Source: DATAEY01 sp045805565
GTDB taxonomy: Bacteria; Actinomycetota; Thermoleophilia; Solirubrobacterales; Solirubrobacteraceae
Assembly: GCA_045805565.1 (NCBI GenBank)
Contig: JBJMKZ010000004.1
Span: forward strand, 1-64,000
Reading direction: 5' to 3'
Length of the DNA stretch: 64,000 bases
Shown piece by piece: positions 16,858-25,156 of this stretch (positions are counted from its first letter, which is position 1; each line of letters begins with the position of its first letter). The notes below the pieces were generated by a model. The model was given only the letters and a program-made list of their open reading frames with translations. It ran no database searches and had not been told where the DNA came from. The position numbers and the translations under genes are program-made.

Positions 16858-17555
16858 GCCAGCGCGGCCTTCACCCGATCGCGCTGGCGGTCGGCGAGAA
16901 GGCCGACCGCGCGTCGGGCGACCGCCGGACGCCGCTGCGCCACCGCCCGGGCGGCGTCGAGGTAGAGGGGCGCGAGCTCGTGGTGGCGGGCGGTGACCGG
17001 CAGCCGCTGCGCATGGTCGAAGTACAGCGACCGGATCGAGTTCATGATCAGGACGAAGACCAGGTTGCCGGCGGCCTCGGCGAGCTCGGTGAAGAACGCG
17101 AAGTCAAGGCGCTGGGCGGCGCCTTCGTCGGGGGCGCGAGACAGTGCCGCAGCCAGCTCCCGCAGGCGCGACGCCTGCTCGGGCGAGCGCCGGCCGGCGG
17201 CCAGCCCGCCCAGCTCGCGCAGCATCAGCCCGCGAGCCTCGAACACGTCGGCCAGGACGGCGGCGTCGAGCCCGCCCGAGGCCAGCAGCAGGTGGGCGAT
17301 CACGTCGAGCCCGCCGTGGCGGCGCCAGTCGCGGACCCGCATGGCGTCCCCGTGGCGCACGTCGACCAGGCCCATCTGCTCGAGGCGCTGGAGCGCCTCG
17401 CGCAGGGTCCCCATCGTCACGCCCGCGTCGGCCGCCAGCCTCCGCTGGGTCGGGAGCTTCTCGCCCGGCTGGTAGCGCCCGGAGAGCAGCGCCTCGAGCA
17501 GCTCGGCGAAGACTTGATCCGACGCCCGCCGTCGGTCGAGGGTGCCAGCCCGCAT
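16854..17555 (-). CDS. GntR/FadR-family transcription regulator
   Basis: DNA-binding regulator of 233 residues. A GntR winged helix occupies about residues 10-80 (GEKLPTQRRLAADAGVTMGTLREALQRLEQMGLV), and an all-helical FCD-type effector domain fills the rest. The ATG at 17553-17555 follows a perfect palindrome TGTTC-C-GAACA at 17573-17583, a likely autoregulatory operator. As first gene of the operon with the GMC complex, nitroreductase, glpD and folP, it probably senses an acid or alcohol related to the oxidoreductase substrate. Confidence 0.85.
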   Translation of the reverse strand: MRAGTLDRRRASDQVFAELLEALLSGRYQPGEKLPTQRRLAADAGVTMGTLREALQRLEQMGLVDVRHGDAMRVRDWRRHGGLDVIAHLLLASGGLDAAVLADVFEARGLMLRELGGLAAGRRSPEQASRLRELAAALSRAPDEGAAQRLDFAFFTELAEAAGNLVFVLIMNSIRSLYFDHAQRLPVTARHHELAPLYLDAARAVAQRRPAVARRAVGLLADRQRDRVKAALA

Positions 17556-17572
17556 CCAGGCCAGCCTAGCAG

Positions 17573-17583
17573 TGTTCCGAACA
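17573..17583. promoter_or_regulatory. Palindromic operator upstream of the FadR-type gene
   Basis: TGTTC and GAACA flank a central C, 17 bases before the ATG of the GntR-family gene; the core GT...AC matches the general operator layout of GntR proteins. A TAGGCT hexamer follows at 17564-17569 on the minus strand, 8 bases before the ATG, which could be a -10 of a nearly leaderless transcript. Confidence 0.5.
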
Positions 17584-17617
17584 ATTCTCGCCCGGCCAAA
17601 CCGGCCGGACGCCGCAC

Positions 17618-18190
17618 TCAATGCGCAGGCGAGCCAGCCAGCACCGCCGGGAGCCGGCCGATGTCCTCCAGCGACAGGTCGAGGAGGGGGCGGATCCGGA
17701 GGCTCGCCGCCGGGTGATAGAGCGGGAAGTAGAGCCGGCCCTCGTGCTCGATCGTCCGGCCGTGCGCCTGCGAGATCCTCTGACCCGGAATCAGGCAGTG
17801 CAGCGCCCACCGACCGAGCGGGACCACCACCCGCGGATCGACCGCCGCCAGCTGGGCGGCCAGCCAGGGCCACGAGTGAAAGACCTCGTCGGGCTTGGGG
17901 TCGCGGTTGCCCGGTGGCCGGGACTTCAGGACGTTGGTGATGAACACCTCCTGCCGGGCCAGGCCGATCGAGGCCAGCAGCGCCTCGAGCACCATGCCCG
18001 CCGCGCCGACGAACGGGCGACCCTGGCGATCCTCCTGGCGCCCGGGCGCCTCGCCGACCAAGAACAGCTCGGCGTCCGGGCTGCCCTCGCCCGGAACCGG
18101 GTGGGTCGCGGTCTCGCACGGCTCGAAACCGCAGCCGCGGTGGGCGCGGATCTCGGCGGCGATTTCCTCCAGGCGCTCGCCGGCGCTCAT
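17618..18190 (-). CDS. Family-4-like uracil-DNA glycosylase lacking two Fe-S cysteines
   Basis: UDG-superfamily protein of 190 residues, most like the iron-sulphur family 4/5 enzymes that remove uracil from DNA. Motif A GEAPG (46-50), NVLKSRPPGNR (86-96), PLGRWAL and the motif B region YHPAAS with His159 are present. The N-terminal cysteines are spaced C-x4-C (Cys20, Cys25) instead of C-x2-C. The two later cluster ligands are serine: Ser90 where VVKCRPP is usual, and Ser106 where the AACRPxL cysteine is usual. The cluster is therefore probably absent or altered, while the glycosylase pocket looks kept. The ATG overlaps the DUF72 stop (ATGA). Confidence 0.78.
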   Translation of the reverse strand: MSAGERLEEIAAEIRAHRGCGFEPCETATHPVPGEGSPDAELFLVGEAPGRQEDRQGRPFVGAAGMVLEALLASIGLARQEVFITNVLKSRPPGNRDPKPDEVFHSWPWLAAQLAAVDPRVVVPLGRWALHCLIPGQRISQAHGRTIEHEGRLYFPLYHPAASLRIRPLLDLSLEDIGRLPAVLAGSPAH

Positions 18191-19116
18191 CCCGGCATCT
18201 GCAGCTGCGCCCGACCGCGATCGGGCGCGGGGCCGGGGTCCTGTCCCAGCAGCTCGCGCATCCGCCGCGCCGCCACCGGGGCGTCCGCGCCCCGGTTGTT
18301 GTTGAACATGACATTGACCACGGCGGCCTCGCCCGCCAGCTTCCCGACGCGCTCGCCGATCTCCTGCAGCTCGTCGTCCGAGTACGCGTAGCCGAAGCGC
18401 TCGGCCACGCTGCGCCCGGAGACGTACCCCTCGGCGTTGCGCCCGTGCGCCCGCAGGTAGGCCATGTCCTTGCGGGTCACCGCGTCGACCGGCGCCATGA
18501 TCGTGAAGTGCTCGGCGTGCGGCGCGTCGACACCCACCCACACGGCCCCGCGCGCGGAAAGGTGGTCGAGCGTGCGTTGCGCCCGCTCACCCTCGACCCA
18601 GCCCCGGTGGCGAAGCTCAACCGCCACCGGATGCGGGGCCAGTACCTCCAGCAGGCAGTCGAGCTCGTCGAGGTCGTGGCGGCGGGGGTCGAACGAGGGC
18701 GACAGCTGGAGGAGGAACGCGCCCAGCTTGCCGGCGCCCTCCACGGGCGCGACCGCCTCCAGGGTCGCGCGTGCCATCGCCTGCTCGAGGTCCGGCGTCA
18801 GCGCCACGCGCCCCCGCGATCCGACCTGGGCGTCGTCGCGGAGCTGCGGGGGCAACGACTCTGGCTCAGCCGAGTGGCGCGACAGAAGGCGATGCAGCTT
18901 CACGTGGAACGTGAAGCCGTCCGGTGTCTGCTGCGCCCAGCGCTCGGCGGTGCCGGGAGCCGGGATCGCGTAGAAGCTGGAGTTGAGCTCGACCGCGTCG
19001 AAGCGCTCCGCGTACCAGGCGAGGCGGTCACGCGGAGGCATCCCCTTCGGATACCACTCGGCGACGAACCCCGGATCGGCCCAGCTCGAGGTCCCCACCA
19101 TGATCCGGCCGGCCAT
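18187..19116 (-). CDS. DUF72 (YecE-like) protein
   Basis: TIM-barrel-like protein of 309 residues in the DUF72/YecE family. Family segments are VGTSSWADPGF at the N-terminus, YAERFDAVELNSSFYAIP, FHVKLHRLLSRH, AVELRHRGW and VNVMFNNNRG near the end. The biochemical function of the family is not established, though it often sits beside nucleic-acid repair or phosphatase genes. Here it heads a two-gene operon and its stop overlaps the UDG start, so a link with base-excision repair is possible. Confidence 0.88.
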   Translation of the reverse strand: MAGRIMVGTSSWADPGFVAEWYPKGMPPRDRLAWYAERFDAVELNSSFYAIPAPGTAERWAQQTPDGFTFHVKLHRLLSRHSAEPESLPPQLRDDAQVGSRGRVALTPDLEQAMARATLEAVAPVEGAGKLGAFLLQLSPSFDPRRHDLDELDCLLEVLAPHPVAVELRHRGWVEGERAQRTLDHLSARGAVWVGVDAPHAEHFTIMAPVDAVTRKDMAYLRAHGRNAEGYVSGRSVAERFGYAYSDDELQEIGERVGKLAGEAAVVNVMFNNNRGADAPVAARRMRELLGQDPGPAPDRGRAQLQMPG

Positions 19117-19190
19117 GACCGCTTTGTACCCGAACCCGCGTGCCGCGGACGCGGGACGCCCGCCTACGGCCAGATACCTTTGCGGGCGCC

Positions 19191-19628
19191 GTGACCATCC
19201 GTCCCGCTCAGATCTCCGACTTCGCCGCGGTGAGCGACCTGCTCGAGCAGCTCGGGCGTGGCCGCGTCACCCACGAGACCTATGCCGCCTGCCGTGACGT
19301 CTACGCCGCGCAGCTGGCGGATCCGCGCACCAACCACCAGGTCGCGGTCGACGAGCGCGGCAACGTGGTGGGCTTCTGCGCGCTGCACTACCGCACACGG
19401 CTAAACCGCGCCCGCCCGCAGGCCTGGATTCCAGATCTGATCGTCACCCCGACGGCGCGTGGCCGTGGCACCGCGCGCGCGATCCTCGACAAGGCCGAGC
19501 GCCTGGCCCGCGAGCACGGCTGCTGGGAGGTCACCCTGGAGTCCGGCTACGAGCACCGGGAGGCCCACCTGCTGTATACGGCGGCGGGTATGCAGGACAC
19601 CGGCAAGGTGTTCCGCAAGGCGCTCTAG
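19191..19628 (+). CDS. GNAT-family N-acetyltransferase
   Basis: Single-domain acetyl-CoA-dependent acyltransferase of 145 residues. The GTG at 19191 begins VTIRPAQISDFAAV, the usual GNAT opening; a longer in-frame start at 19140 would add a proline/arginine leader with no family character. The acetyl-CoA loop is VTPTARGRGTARAIL, followed by GCWEVTLESGYEHREAHLLYTAAGM, the conserved closing helix-strand. The acceptor substrate is unknown. It is divergent from DUF72 and 43 bases upstream of the DNA methylase. Confidence 0.85.
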   Translation: MTIRPAQISDFAAVSDLLEQLGRGRVTHETYAACRDVYAAQLADPRTNHQVAVDERGNVVGFCALHYRTRLNRARPQAWIPDLIVTPTARGRGTARAILDKAERLAREHGCWEVTLESGYEHREAHLLYTAAGMQDTGKVFRKAL

Positions 19629-19671
19629 CCGCCTGGCCCGGCGCATCCGCCTCGGGCTCTACGGTCGAGGC

Positions 19672-20733
19672 GTGATCAAGTACCTGGGCTCCAAGCGCCG
19701 CCTGGTCCCGGAGCTCGGCGCCATCCTCGAGCGCTGCGGCGCCCGCACCGCGGCCGATCTGTTCACCGGCACCACCCGGGTGGCCCAGGAGTTCAAGCGC
19801 CGGGGGACTCGTGTGTGGGCCAACGACAGCGCGCGCTACGCCGAGGTGCTGGCGCGCTGCTACGTCGCCACCGACGCGCGCGGGGTGGACCGCGCCGGCC
19901 TAGAGGCCGCGCTCGATCGCCTCAACGCGCTGCCCGGGCGGGAGGGCTACTTCACCGAGACCTTCTGCCGAGCCGCACGCTACCTGCAGCCCGCCAACGG
20001 GGCGCGGGTGGACGCCATCCGCGACACGCTCGAGCGCGACTACCGGGGCTCGCCCCTGTTCGCGGTGCTGCTGACCAGCCTGCTGGAGGCGGCCGACCGG
20101 GTGGATTCCACCACCGGCGTGCAGATGGCGTACCTGAAGCGGTGGTCTGCGCGCTCTGCGCGGCCGCTCCACCTGCGGGCGCCGGCCTTGCTCCCCGGGC
20201 CGGGGAGCGCCCTGCGCGCCGACGCGCTGGAGGCCGCCCGTTCTCTGCCGCAGGTCGACCTCGCCTATCTGGATCCGCCGTACAACCAGCACTCCTACCT
20301 GGGCAACTACCACGTCTGGGAGACCTTGGTCGCCTGGGACGCCCCGGAGCACTACGGGGTCGCCTGCAAGCGCGCCGACTGCCGCGATCCCGCCAACCGC
20401 AGCCCCTTCAACTCCCGCCGCTCCATCCATCGGGCGCTCCGTGAGCTGCTGGAGGTGGTACCGGCCCGGCTGGTCGTGCTCTCCTACAACGACGAGTCCT
20501 GGGTGACGCTCGAGGACCTCGTCGAGATGTGCGCGGTGCGCGGCGCGGTGCGGGTCCTGCGGTTCGACTCGGCGCGCTACGTCGGCGCCCGGATCGGGAT
20601 CCACGACTCCGCCGGGCGCAGGGTCGGCCGGGTCGGCCGGCTTCGCAACGTGGAGTACCTCCTCCTCGCCGGCGACGAGGCCGACGTGGCCCGGGCGAGC
20701 GGGGCCGCGTCCCCGCGGGGCGTCACCGCCTGA
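19672..20733 (+). CDS. D12-class DNA adenine methyltransferase, no visible nuclease partner
   Basis: Dam/D12-class N6-adenine DNA methyltransferase of 353 residues. The GTG at 19672 begins VIKYLGSKRRL, the family's FxGxK-type AdoMet motif. Next come DLFTGTTRVAQEFKRRG (AdoMet pocket), an extended helical target-recognition region, and the catalytic LDPPYNQHSYLGNY with DPPY. It is full length and unbroken. No restriction endonuclease, specificity subunit or MutH lies on either side, so it is solitary, or serves regulation, repair or anti-restriction. The recognition site is not predictable from the sequence. Confidence 0.87.
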   Translation: MIKYLGSKRRLVPELGAILERCGARTAADLFTGTTRVAQEFKRRGTRVWANDSARYAEVLARCYVATDARGVDRAGLEAALDRLNALPGREGYFTETFCRAARYLQPANGARVDAIRDTLERDYRGSPLFAVLLTSLLEAADRVDSTTGVQMAYLKRWSARSARPLHLRAPALLPGPGSALRADALEAARSLPQVDLAYLDPPYNQHSYLGNYHVWETLVAWDAPEHYGVACKRADCRDPANRSPFNSRRSIHRALRELLEVVPARLVVLSYNDESWVTLEDLVEMCAVRGAVRVLRFDSARYVGARIGIHDSAGRRVGRVGRLRNVEYLLLAGDEADVARASGAASPRGVTA

Positions 20734-20770
20734 TCGGCTCGCCCGCCAGCCCAGACCGTATCCTCGGGCT

Positions 20771-21313
20771 ATGCGCCACTTCGCGGTCTGCGTCGTCGGC
20801 CGCGACCGCCCGGGCATCGTGGCCAAGGTGACACGCACGCTGCTCGAGCAGGACGCCAACGTCGAGGACTCCCAGAGCACCATCCTGCGCGGCCACTTCG
20901 CGATGACCCTGATCGTGGGCACGGGCGAGGACGTCGATCCGGCCCGGTTGCGTGGCGAGCTGGAGCGCGCGGGGGCCGACCTGCGCCTCGAGGCCGTCAC
21001 CCTGAGCGAGATCCACGAGACGGGACCGGCACACCCGGTGGAGCCGTCGCACATCGTCACCGTCAAGGGCATCGACCATCCTGGGATCGTCAACGCGGTC
21101 GCGTCGGCGCTGGCCGACTGCGACGTCAACATCACCGATCTCAACACCCGGCTGGTGGACGAGCCCGACCGCGAGGACCTCTACGCGATGATGCTCGAGG
21201 TAGCGGTGCCCGAGGGGCTCACCGCGGAAGGACTGGAGGGATTGCTCGAGGCGACCCGCCGCGAGCAGGGCGTAGAGGTGACGATCCGGGAGCTCGAGCA
21301 CGACGCTCCCTGA
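20771..21313 (+). CDS. Two-ACT-domain regulatory protein (GcvR-like)
   Basis: Protein of 180 residues made of two ACT domains: one starting MRHFAVCVVGRDRPGIVAKV and a second near residue 92 (HIVTVKGIDHPGIVNAVA). This is the layout of GcvR-like proteins, small amino-acid-sensing regulators. No DNA-binding or catalytic domain is attached. The ligand loops RDRPGIV and IDHPGIV are intact, so binding of glycine or a similar small amino acid is plausible. It lies downstream of the methylase and converges on pntB with only 8 bases between stops. Confidence 0.83.
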   Translation: MRHFAVCVVGRDRPGIVAKVTRTLLEQDANVEDSQSTILRGHFAMTLIVGTGEDVDPARLRGELERAGADLRLEAVTLSEIHETGPAHPVEPSHIVTVKGIDHPGIVNAVASALADCDVNITDLNTRLVDEPDREDLYAMMLEVAVPEGLTAEGLEGLLEATRREQGVEVTIRELEHDAP

Positions 21314-21321
21314 CGCGCGGG

Positions 21322-22734
21322 CTAGAGCTCGTGCATCTCGGCGGTGATCTGGTCGACCGACTCCTTGGCGTCGCCGAACAGCATCTGGGTCTTGGCGTCG
21401 TAGTAGAGCTCGTTGTCGATGCCCGCGAAGCCGGGGTTCATCGAGCGCTTGAGCACGATCACCGAGTCCGATTGGTTGACGTTGAGAATCGGCATGCCGT
21501 AGATGGGCGAGTCGGGGCTGCTGTTGGCGGCCGGGTTGGTGACGTCGTTGGCGCCGATCACCAGCGAGACGTCGGTGCGCGGGAATTCCGGGTTGATCTC
21601 GTCCATCTCCTTGAGCTTGTCGTACGGGACGTCGGCCTCCGCCAGGAGCACGTTCATGTGACCGGGCATCCGGCCGGCCACGGGGTGGATCGCGTACTTG
21701 ACCTGCACGCCCCGCTCCTCGAGCGCGGCCTCCAGCTTCCGCACCGCATGCTGGGCCTGGGCCACGGCCATGCCGTACCCGGGCACGACGACCACGTTGC
21801 GCGCGTAGGACAGCTGGATGGCGGCGTCGGCCGGACTGGTCGAGCGCACGGTCGCTCCCTCCGGCAGCTCGGCGCCGGCGGCCGCCGGGACGGTGCCGCC
21901 GAAGCCTCCCGCCACGATGTTCGGGATCGAGCGGTTCATCGCGTCGGCCATCAGCCGGGTGAGGATCGAGCCCGAGGCGCCGACGATCATGCCCGCCACG
22001 ATCAGCGCCGGGTTGTTGAGCGCGATGCCGGTCGCCGCCGCGCTGAGCCCGGTGAACGCGTTGAGCAGCGAGATGACCACCGGCATGTCGGCGCCGCCGA
22101 TCGGCAGGACCACGAAGTTGCCCAGCAGGGCGGCGGCGACCAGGACGCCGATCATCAGCAGCTCGTCGTGTCCGCCGGTGGCGATGGCCACGCCGAGGCC
22201 CACCGCGGCCACGAACAGCACCGCGTTGACGATCTGCTGAGCGCGCCCCAGCGTGATGGGGCGCCCCGGGATCACCTCCTGCAGCTTCCCGAACGCGATA
22301 TTCGATCCCCAGAACGACACCGACCCCACGATCGCCCCGAACAGCGAGGCGATCGCCACGTAGAGCGGCTCGCCCGCGTATCCGCCGGTGTTGCGGAACT
22401 CGACCCAGGCGATCAGGGCGACCGCGCCGCCGCCGACGCCGTTGAACAGCGCCACCATCTGCGGCATCGCGGTCATCTTCACGTTGCGCGCCGCGGGTAC
22501 TCCGATCGCCGTGCCCACCACGATCCCCAGGACGATCAGCTCCCAGTGGCCGAGTCCCGGGGTCAACAGGGTCGCCACGACGGCTATCCCCATCCCGACG
22601 GCGGCGATCGCGTTGCCGCGGACCGCGGTGCGCGGGCCGCGCAGGTTCATCAGCCCGTAGATGAACAGCGCGAAGCTGACGATGTAGCACACGCGGATGA
22701 ACTGCGGATCCTGCAGGAAGGAGACCGCCGTCAC
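21322..22734 (-). CDS. pntB: NAD(P) transhydrogenase subunit beta
   Basis: Membrane and NADP(H)-binding subunit (470 residues) of the proton-translocating transhydrogenase, which drives NADPH formation with the proton gradient. The N-terminal half carries about nine hydrophobic helices. The C-terminal domain III has the NADP-binding VVVPGYGMAVAQAQ, HPVAGRMPGHMNVLLAEA and VIGANDVTNPA. The GTG at 22732-22734 overlaps the stop of the preceding gene (GTGA). It is the last gene of pntAA-pntAB-pntB. Confidence 0.93.
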   Translation of the reverse strand: MTAVSFLQDPQFIRVCYIVSFALFIYGLMNLRGPRTAVRGNAIAAVGMGIAVVATLLTPGLGHWELIVLGIVVGTAIGVPAARNVKMTAMPQMVALFNGVGGGAVALIAWVEFRNTGGYAGEPLYVAIASLFGAIVGSVSFWGSNIAFGKLQEVIPGRPITLGRAQQIVNAVLFVAAVGLGVAIATGGHDELLMIGVLVAAALLGNFVVLPIGGADMPVVISLLNAFTGLSAAATGIALNNPALIVAGMIVGASGSILTRLMADAMNRSIPNIVAGGFGGTVPAAAGAELPEGATVRSTSPADAAIQLSYARNVVVVPGYGMAVAQAQHAVRKLEAALEERGVQVKYAIHPVAGRMPGHMNVLLAEADVPYDKLKEMDEINPEFPRTDVSLVIGANDVTNPAANSSPDSPIYGMPILNVNQSDSVIVLKRSMNPGFAGIDNELYYDAKTQMLFGDAKESVDQITAEMHEL

Positions 22735-23039
22735 GGTCGCCGCCGGCCGTCTTCGCGCTCGTCGGGCTTGGACTTGAACATCCCCAGCATGCGGTCCGTC
22801 ACCAGGAAGCCGCCGACCACGTTGATCGTGCCGAAGGTGATCGCGATCACCAGCAGGAGCTGGTTCAGGACACCGTGACCGGACAGCCCCAGCACGAGGA
22901 TCCCGCCCAGGATCACGATGCCGTGGATCGCGTTCGTCCCCGACATCAGCGGCGTGTGCAGGGTGTTGGGCACCTTCGAGATGACCACGAAGCCGACGAA
23001 TCCGGCGAGCACCAGGATGGCCAGGTTGTTGAGCAGCAC
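22731..23039 (-). CDS. pntAB: NAD(P) transhydrogenase subunit alpha, membrane part
   Basis: Short hydrophobic subunit (102 residues) supplying the membrane helices that in other bacteria are fused to the C-terminus of PntA. It contains three predicted membrane segments, with the family signature KVPNTLHTPLMSGTNAIHG between the first and second. It starts with GTG 18 bases after the pntAA stop. The hydrophilic tail KPDEREDGRRRP ends by overlapping pntB. Confidence 0.92.
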   Translation of the reverse strand: MLLNNLAILVLAGFVGFVVISKVPNTLHTPLMSGTNAIHGIVILGGILVLGLSGHGVLNQLLLVIAITFGTINVVGGFLVTDRMLGMFKSKPDEREDGRRRP

Positions 23040-23057
23040 GGCGCCTGGTCCTCCCGG

Positions 23058-24206
23058 TCAGCTGGCGGGGGTGCCTGCGGCGCCCGCGGCGTTCCGGGCG
23101 CCCTCGTGGACGATCTCGCCGCCGCGCGTGATGCAGGCGCCGGCGATGACCTCGTCGTCGAAGTCGAGCTCGAGCTCGCCCTCCTCGTTGGCCATGAGGC
23201 CCAGCAACGACTGCACGTTGCGCGCGTAGAGCTGCGACGCGTGCTCCGCCATGGTCGAGGGAAGGTTGAGGGGGGCGGCGATCGTGACGTCGTGACGGAC
23301 GACGGTCTGTCCGGGCTCCGACAGCTCGCAGTTCCCACCCGCCTCGGCGGCCAGGTCGACCACCACCGAGCCGGGCTTCATGCGCCGCACCGCGTCCTCG
23401 GTGATCAGCAGCGGCGCCGGGCGGCCCGGGACCAGCGCGGTGCTGATCGCCACGTCGACGTCCTCGATGGCGTCGGCCAGCAGCTCGCGCTGGCGCTCCT
23501 GCTCCTCCGCGCTCAGCTCGCGGGCGTAGCCACTCTCCGCCTCGGCATCGGTGCCGAGGTCGAGCTCGAGAAAGCCGGCCCCCAGGCTCTCGACCTGCTC
23601 CTTGACCGCGGCGCGCACGTCGAACCCCACCACCCCGGCACCCAGCCGCCGAGCGGTGGCGATGGCCTGCAGGCCGGCCACGCCGGCGCCCAGGACCAGC
23701 ACTTTCGCCGGGCGAACCGTGCCCGCCGCGGTCATCAGCATCGGGTAGAAGCGGCCCATCAGCTGGGCGCCGAGCAGCGCGGCGCGGTAGCCCGCGACGT
23801 TGCTCTGGGAGGACAGAGCGTCCATCGACTGGGCGCGCGAGATGCGGGGGATCGCCTCCATCGCGAAGGCGGTGACGCCCGAGGCGGCCAGCGCGCGGAC
23901 CGTGTCCGGCGCGGTCAGCGGCGCCAGGAAGCCGATCAGGACGCTGTCGGCGCCGAGGCGCTCGATCTCCTGCGCGGAGGGACGCTGCACCTTGGCCACC
24001 ACGTCGGCGCCCCACACCGCGTCGGAGTCGTCGGTCACGGTCGCGCCGGCCTCCTCGAACAGCGAGTCGGGGATCAACGCCGCCGCCCCGGCGTCGGCCT
24101 CGATCACCACCTCGTGCCCGTCGGCGGCCAGCTTGCGCGCCACCTCGGGGACGAGGGCCACCCGGCGCTCGCCCTCGGCCGTCTCCTTCGGCACGCCGAC
24201 CTTCAT
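23058..24206 (-). CDS. pntAA: NAD(P) transhydrogenase subunit alpha, NAD-binding part
   Basis: Soluble NAD(H)-binding domain I of transhydrogenase (382 residues). It starts MKVGVPKET-x-ERRVALVPE, typical of the alanine dehydrogenase/PntA family. The dinucleotide fold is VLVLGAGVAGLQAIATARRLGA, and DLAAEAGGNCELSEPG follows. It heads the three-gene leftward operon. The three-polypeptide form (AA, AB, B) is common in actinobacteria and alphaproteobacteria. Confidence 0.93.
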   Translation of the reverse strand: MKVGVPKETAEGERRVALVPEVARKLAADGHEVVIEADAGAAALIPDSLFEEAGATVTDDSDAVWGADVVAKVQRPSAQEIERLGADSVLIGFLAPLTAPDTVRALAASGVTAFAMEAIPRISRAQSMDALSSQSNVAGYRAALLGAQLMGRFYPMLMTAAGTVRPAKVLVLGAGVAGLQAIATARRLGAGVVGFDVRAAVKEQVESLGAGFLELDLGTDAEAESGYARELSAEEQERQRELLADAIEDVDVAISTALVPGRPAPLLITEDAVRRMKPGSVVVDLAAEAGGNCELSEPGQTVVRHDVTIAAPLNLPSTMAEHASQLYARNVQSLLGLMANEEGELELDFDDEVIAGACITRGGEIVHEGARNAAGAAGTPAS

Positions 24207-24295
24207 CGCTGCGGCAAGCTACCGACTCCGATCGGCCTGCGCCTCGCGGGCGCCGGCGCGTCGGGGCGGCCGGGGCGCTCTATCCTGGGCACGAG

Positions 24296-24847
24296 ATGAC
24301 GGTCAACCTGACCCGGATCTACACCCGCCTGGGCGACGGCGGCGAGACGCATCTGGGCGACCGCAGCCGGGTCCCCAAGACTCACCCGCGGATCGAGGCA
24401 TACGGGACGGTCGACGAGCTCAACGCCCAGATCGGGGTGTCGCTGGCGGACGGCGGCCTGCCCGACCGCTATTCCGAGTGGCTGCGCCGCGTTCAGAACG
24501 ACCTCTTCGACGTGGGCGCCGACGTATCGGTCCCCGAAGACGACGGGCGCGAGCGGCTGCGCGTGAAGCCGGAGCAGACGGAGTGGCTGGAGCGCCTCTG
24601 CGACGAGGTGAACGCCACGCTGGCGCCGCTGAAGTCGTTCGTGCTCCCGGGCGGGACGCGGGCCGCCGCCCAGCTGCACGTCTGCCGGACGGTGTGCCGC
24701 CGCGCTGAACGCCGGGTGCTCGACGTGGAGGAGGTCAACCCCGAGGTGGTGCGCTACCTCAACCGGCTCTCGGACCTCCTGTTCATCCTCTCCCGCGGCG
24801 CCAACGGCCCGGACGAGCCGCTGTGGGAGCCGGGTGCGGGCCAGTAG
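24296..24847 (+). CDS. Cob(I)alamin adenosyltransferase, PduO type
   Basis: ATP:cob(I)alamin adenosyltransferase of 183 residues, which attaches the adenosyl group to cobalamin to make coenzyme B12. The ATP-binding N-terminus RIYTRLGDGGETHLGD, the following EAYGTVDELNAQIG and the C-terminal RYLNRLSDLLFILSR with its conserved arginines are present. It is divergent from pntAA and convergent with the DUF6504 gene. No B12-dependent enzyme is adjacent in the window. Confidence 0.92.
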   Translation: MTVNLTRIYTRLGDGGETHLGDRSRVPKTHPRIEAYGTVDELNAQIGVSLADGGLPDRYSEWLRRVQNDLFDVGADVSVPEDDGRERLRVKPEQTEWLERLCDEVNATLAPLKSFVLPGGTRAAAQLHVCRTVCRRAERRVLDVEEVNPEVVRYLNRLSDLLFILSRGANGPDEPLWEPGAGQ

Positions 24848-24913
24848 CCCTGCCCCAGCGCGGACGCTCGGGAAACGCCCGGCGATACGAACCGCCGGCC
24901 TCGCCAACCGGGA

Positions 24914-25156
24914 TCACCGCTGCCGGAACCACTCCCCTTGCTCGAGCTCGTGGAAGACGACCAGGTCGCGCCCACGGATGGTGACCACCTCCCAGTAGCG
25001 GCGGCGGACGGGGCGCTCGGTCCACCAGCGATCCTCCACCAGCCACGTCTCCCGAACCGTCTCCACCCGGTCGGCATCCACCATCACCGGGCGGCCACCG
25101 GCCGTCGCGCGCACCGCGGCGCGGCGCGGTACGGCGAGCCTTCGCGGCCCGGTCAT
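24914..25156 (-). CDS. DUF6504-like small protein encoded after imuB
   Basis: Basic protein of 80 residues with a conserved aromatic core (WLVEDRWWTERPVRRRYWEVVT) ending in LVVFHELEQGEW. It matches what I recall of the DUF6504 family encoded beside imuB and dnaE2 in actinobacteria. Its ATG overlaps the imuB stop (ATGA), so it should be made under the same LexA control and may take part in the mutasome. No enzymatic motif is visible. Confidence 0.75.
   Translation of the reverse strand: MTGPRRLAVPRRAAVRATAGGRPVMVDADRVETVRETWLVEDRWWTERPVRRRYWEVVTIRGRDLVVFHELEQGEWFRQR

Noticed and set aside
18187..19628. UDG-DUF72-GNAT-methylase as a DNA defence island
   Set aside because: The two sides are divergently transcribed, and no nuclease, helicase or toxin is present; the individual genes are common chromosomal ones.
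20723..24015. Apparent giant leftward fusions joining PntB or PntAB with upstream sequence
   Set aside because: These frames merely read through neighbouring genes out of phase before entering the true gene; each real gene has its own start overlapping the previous stop.
21331..24299. Long rightward open frames over the transhydrogenase genes
   Set aside because: Composition is Arg/His/Gln-rich and unstructured, while the leftward frames encode unmistakable PntB, PntAB and PntAA.
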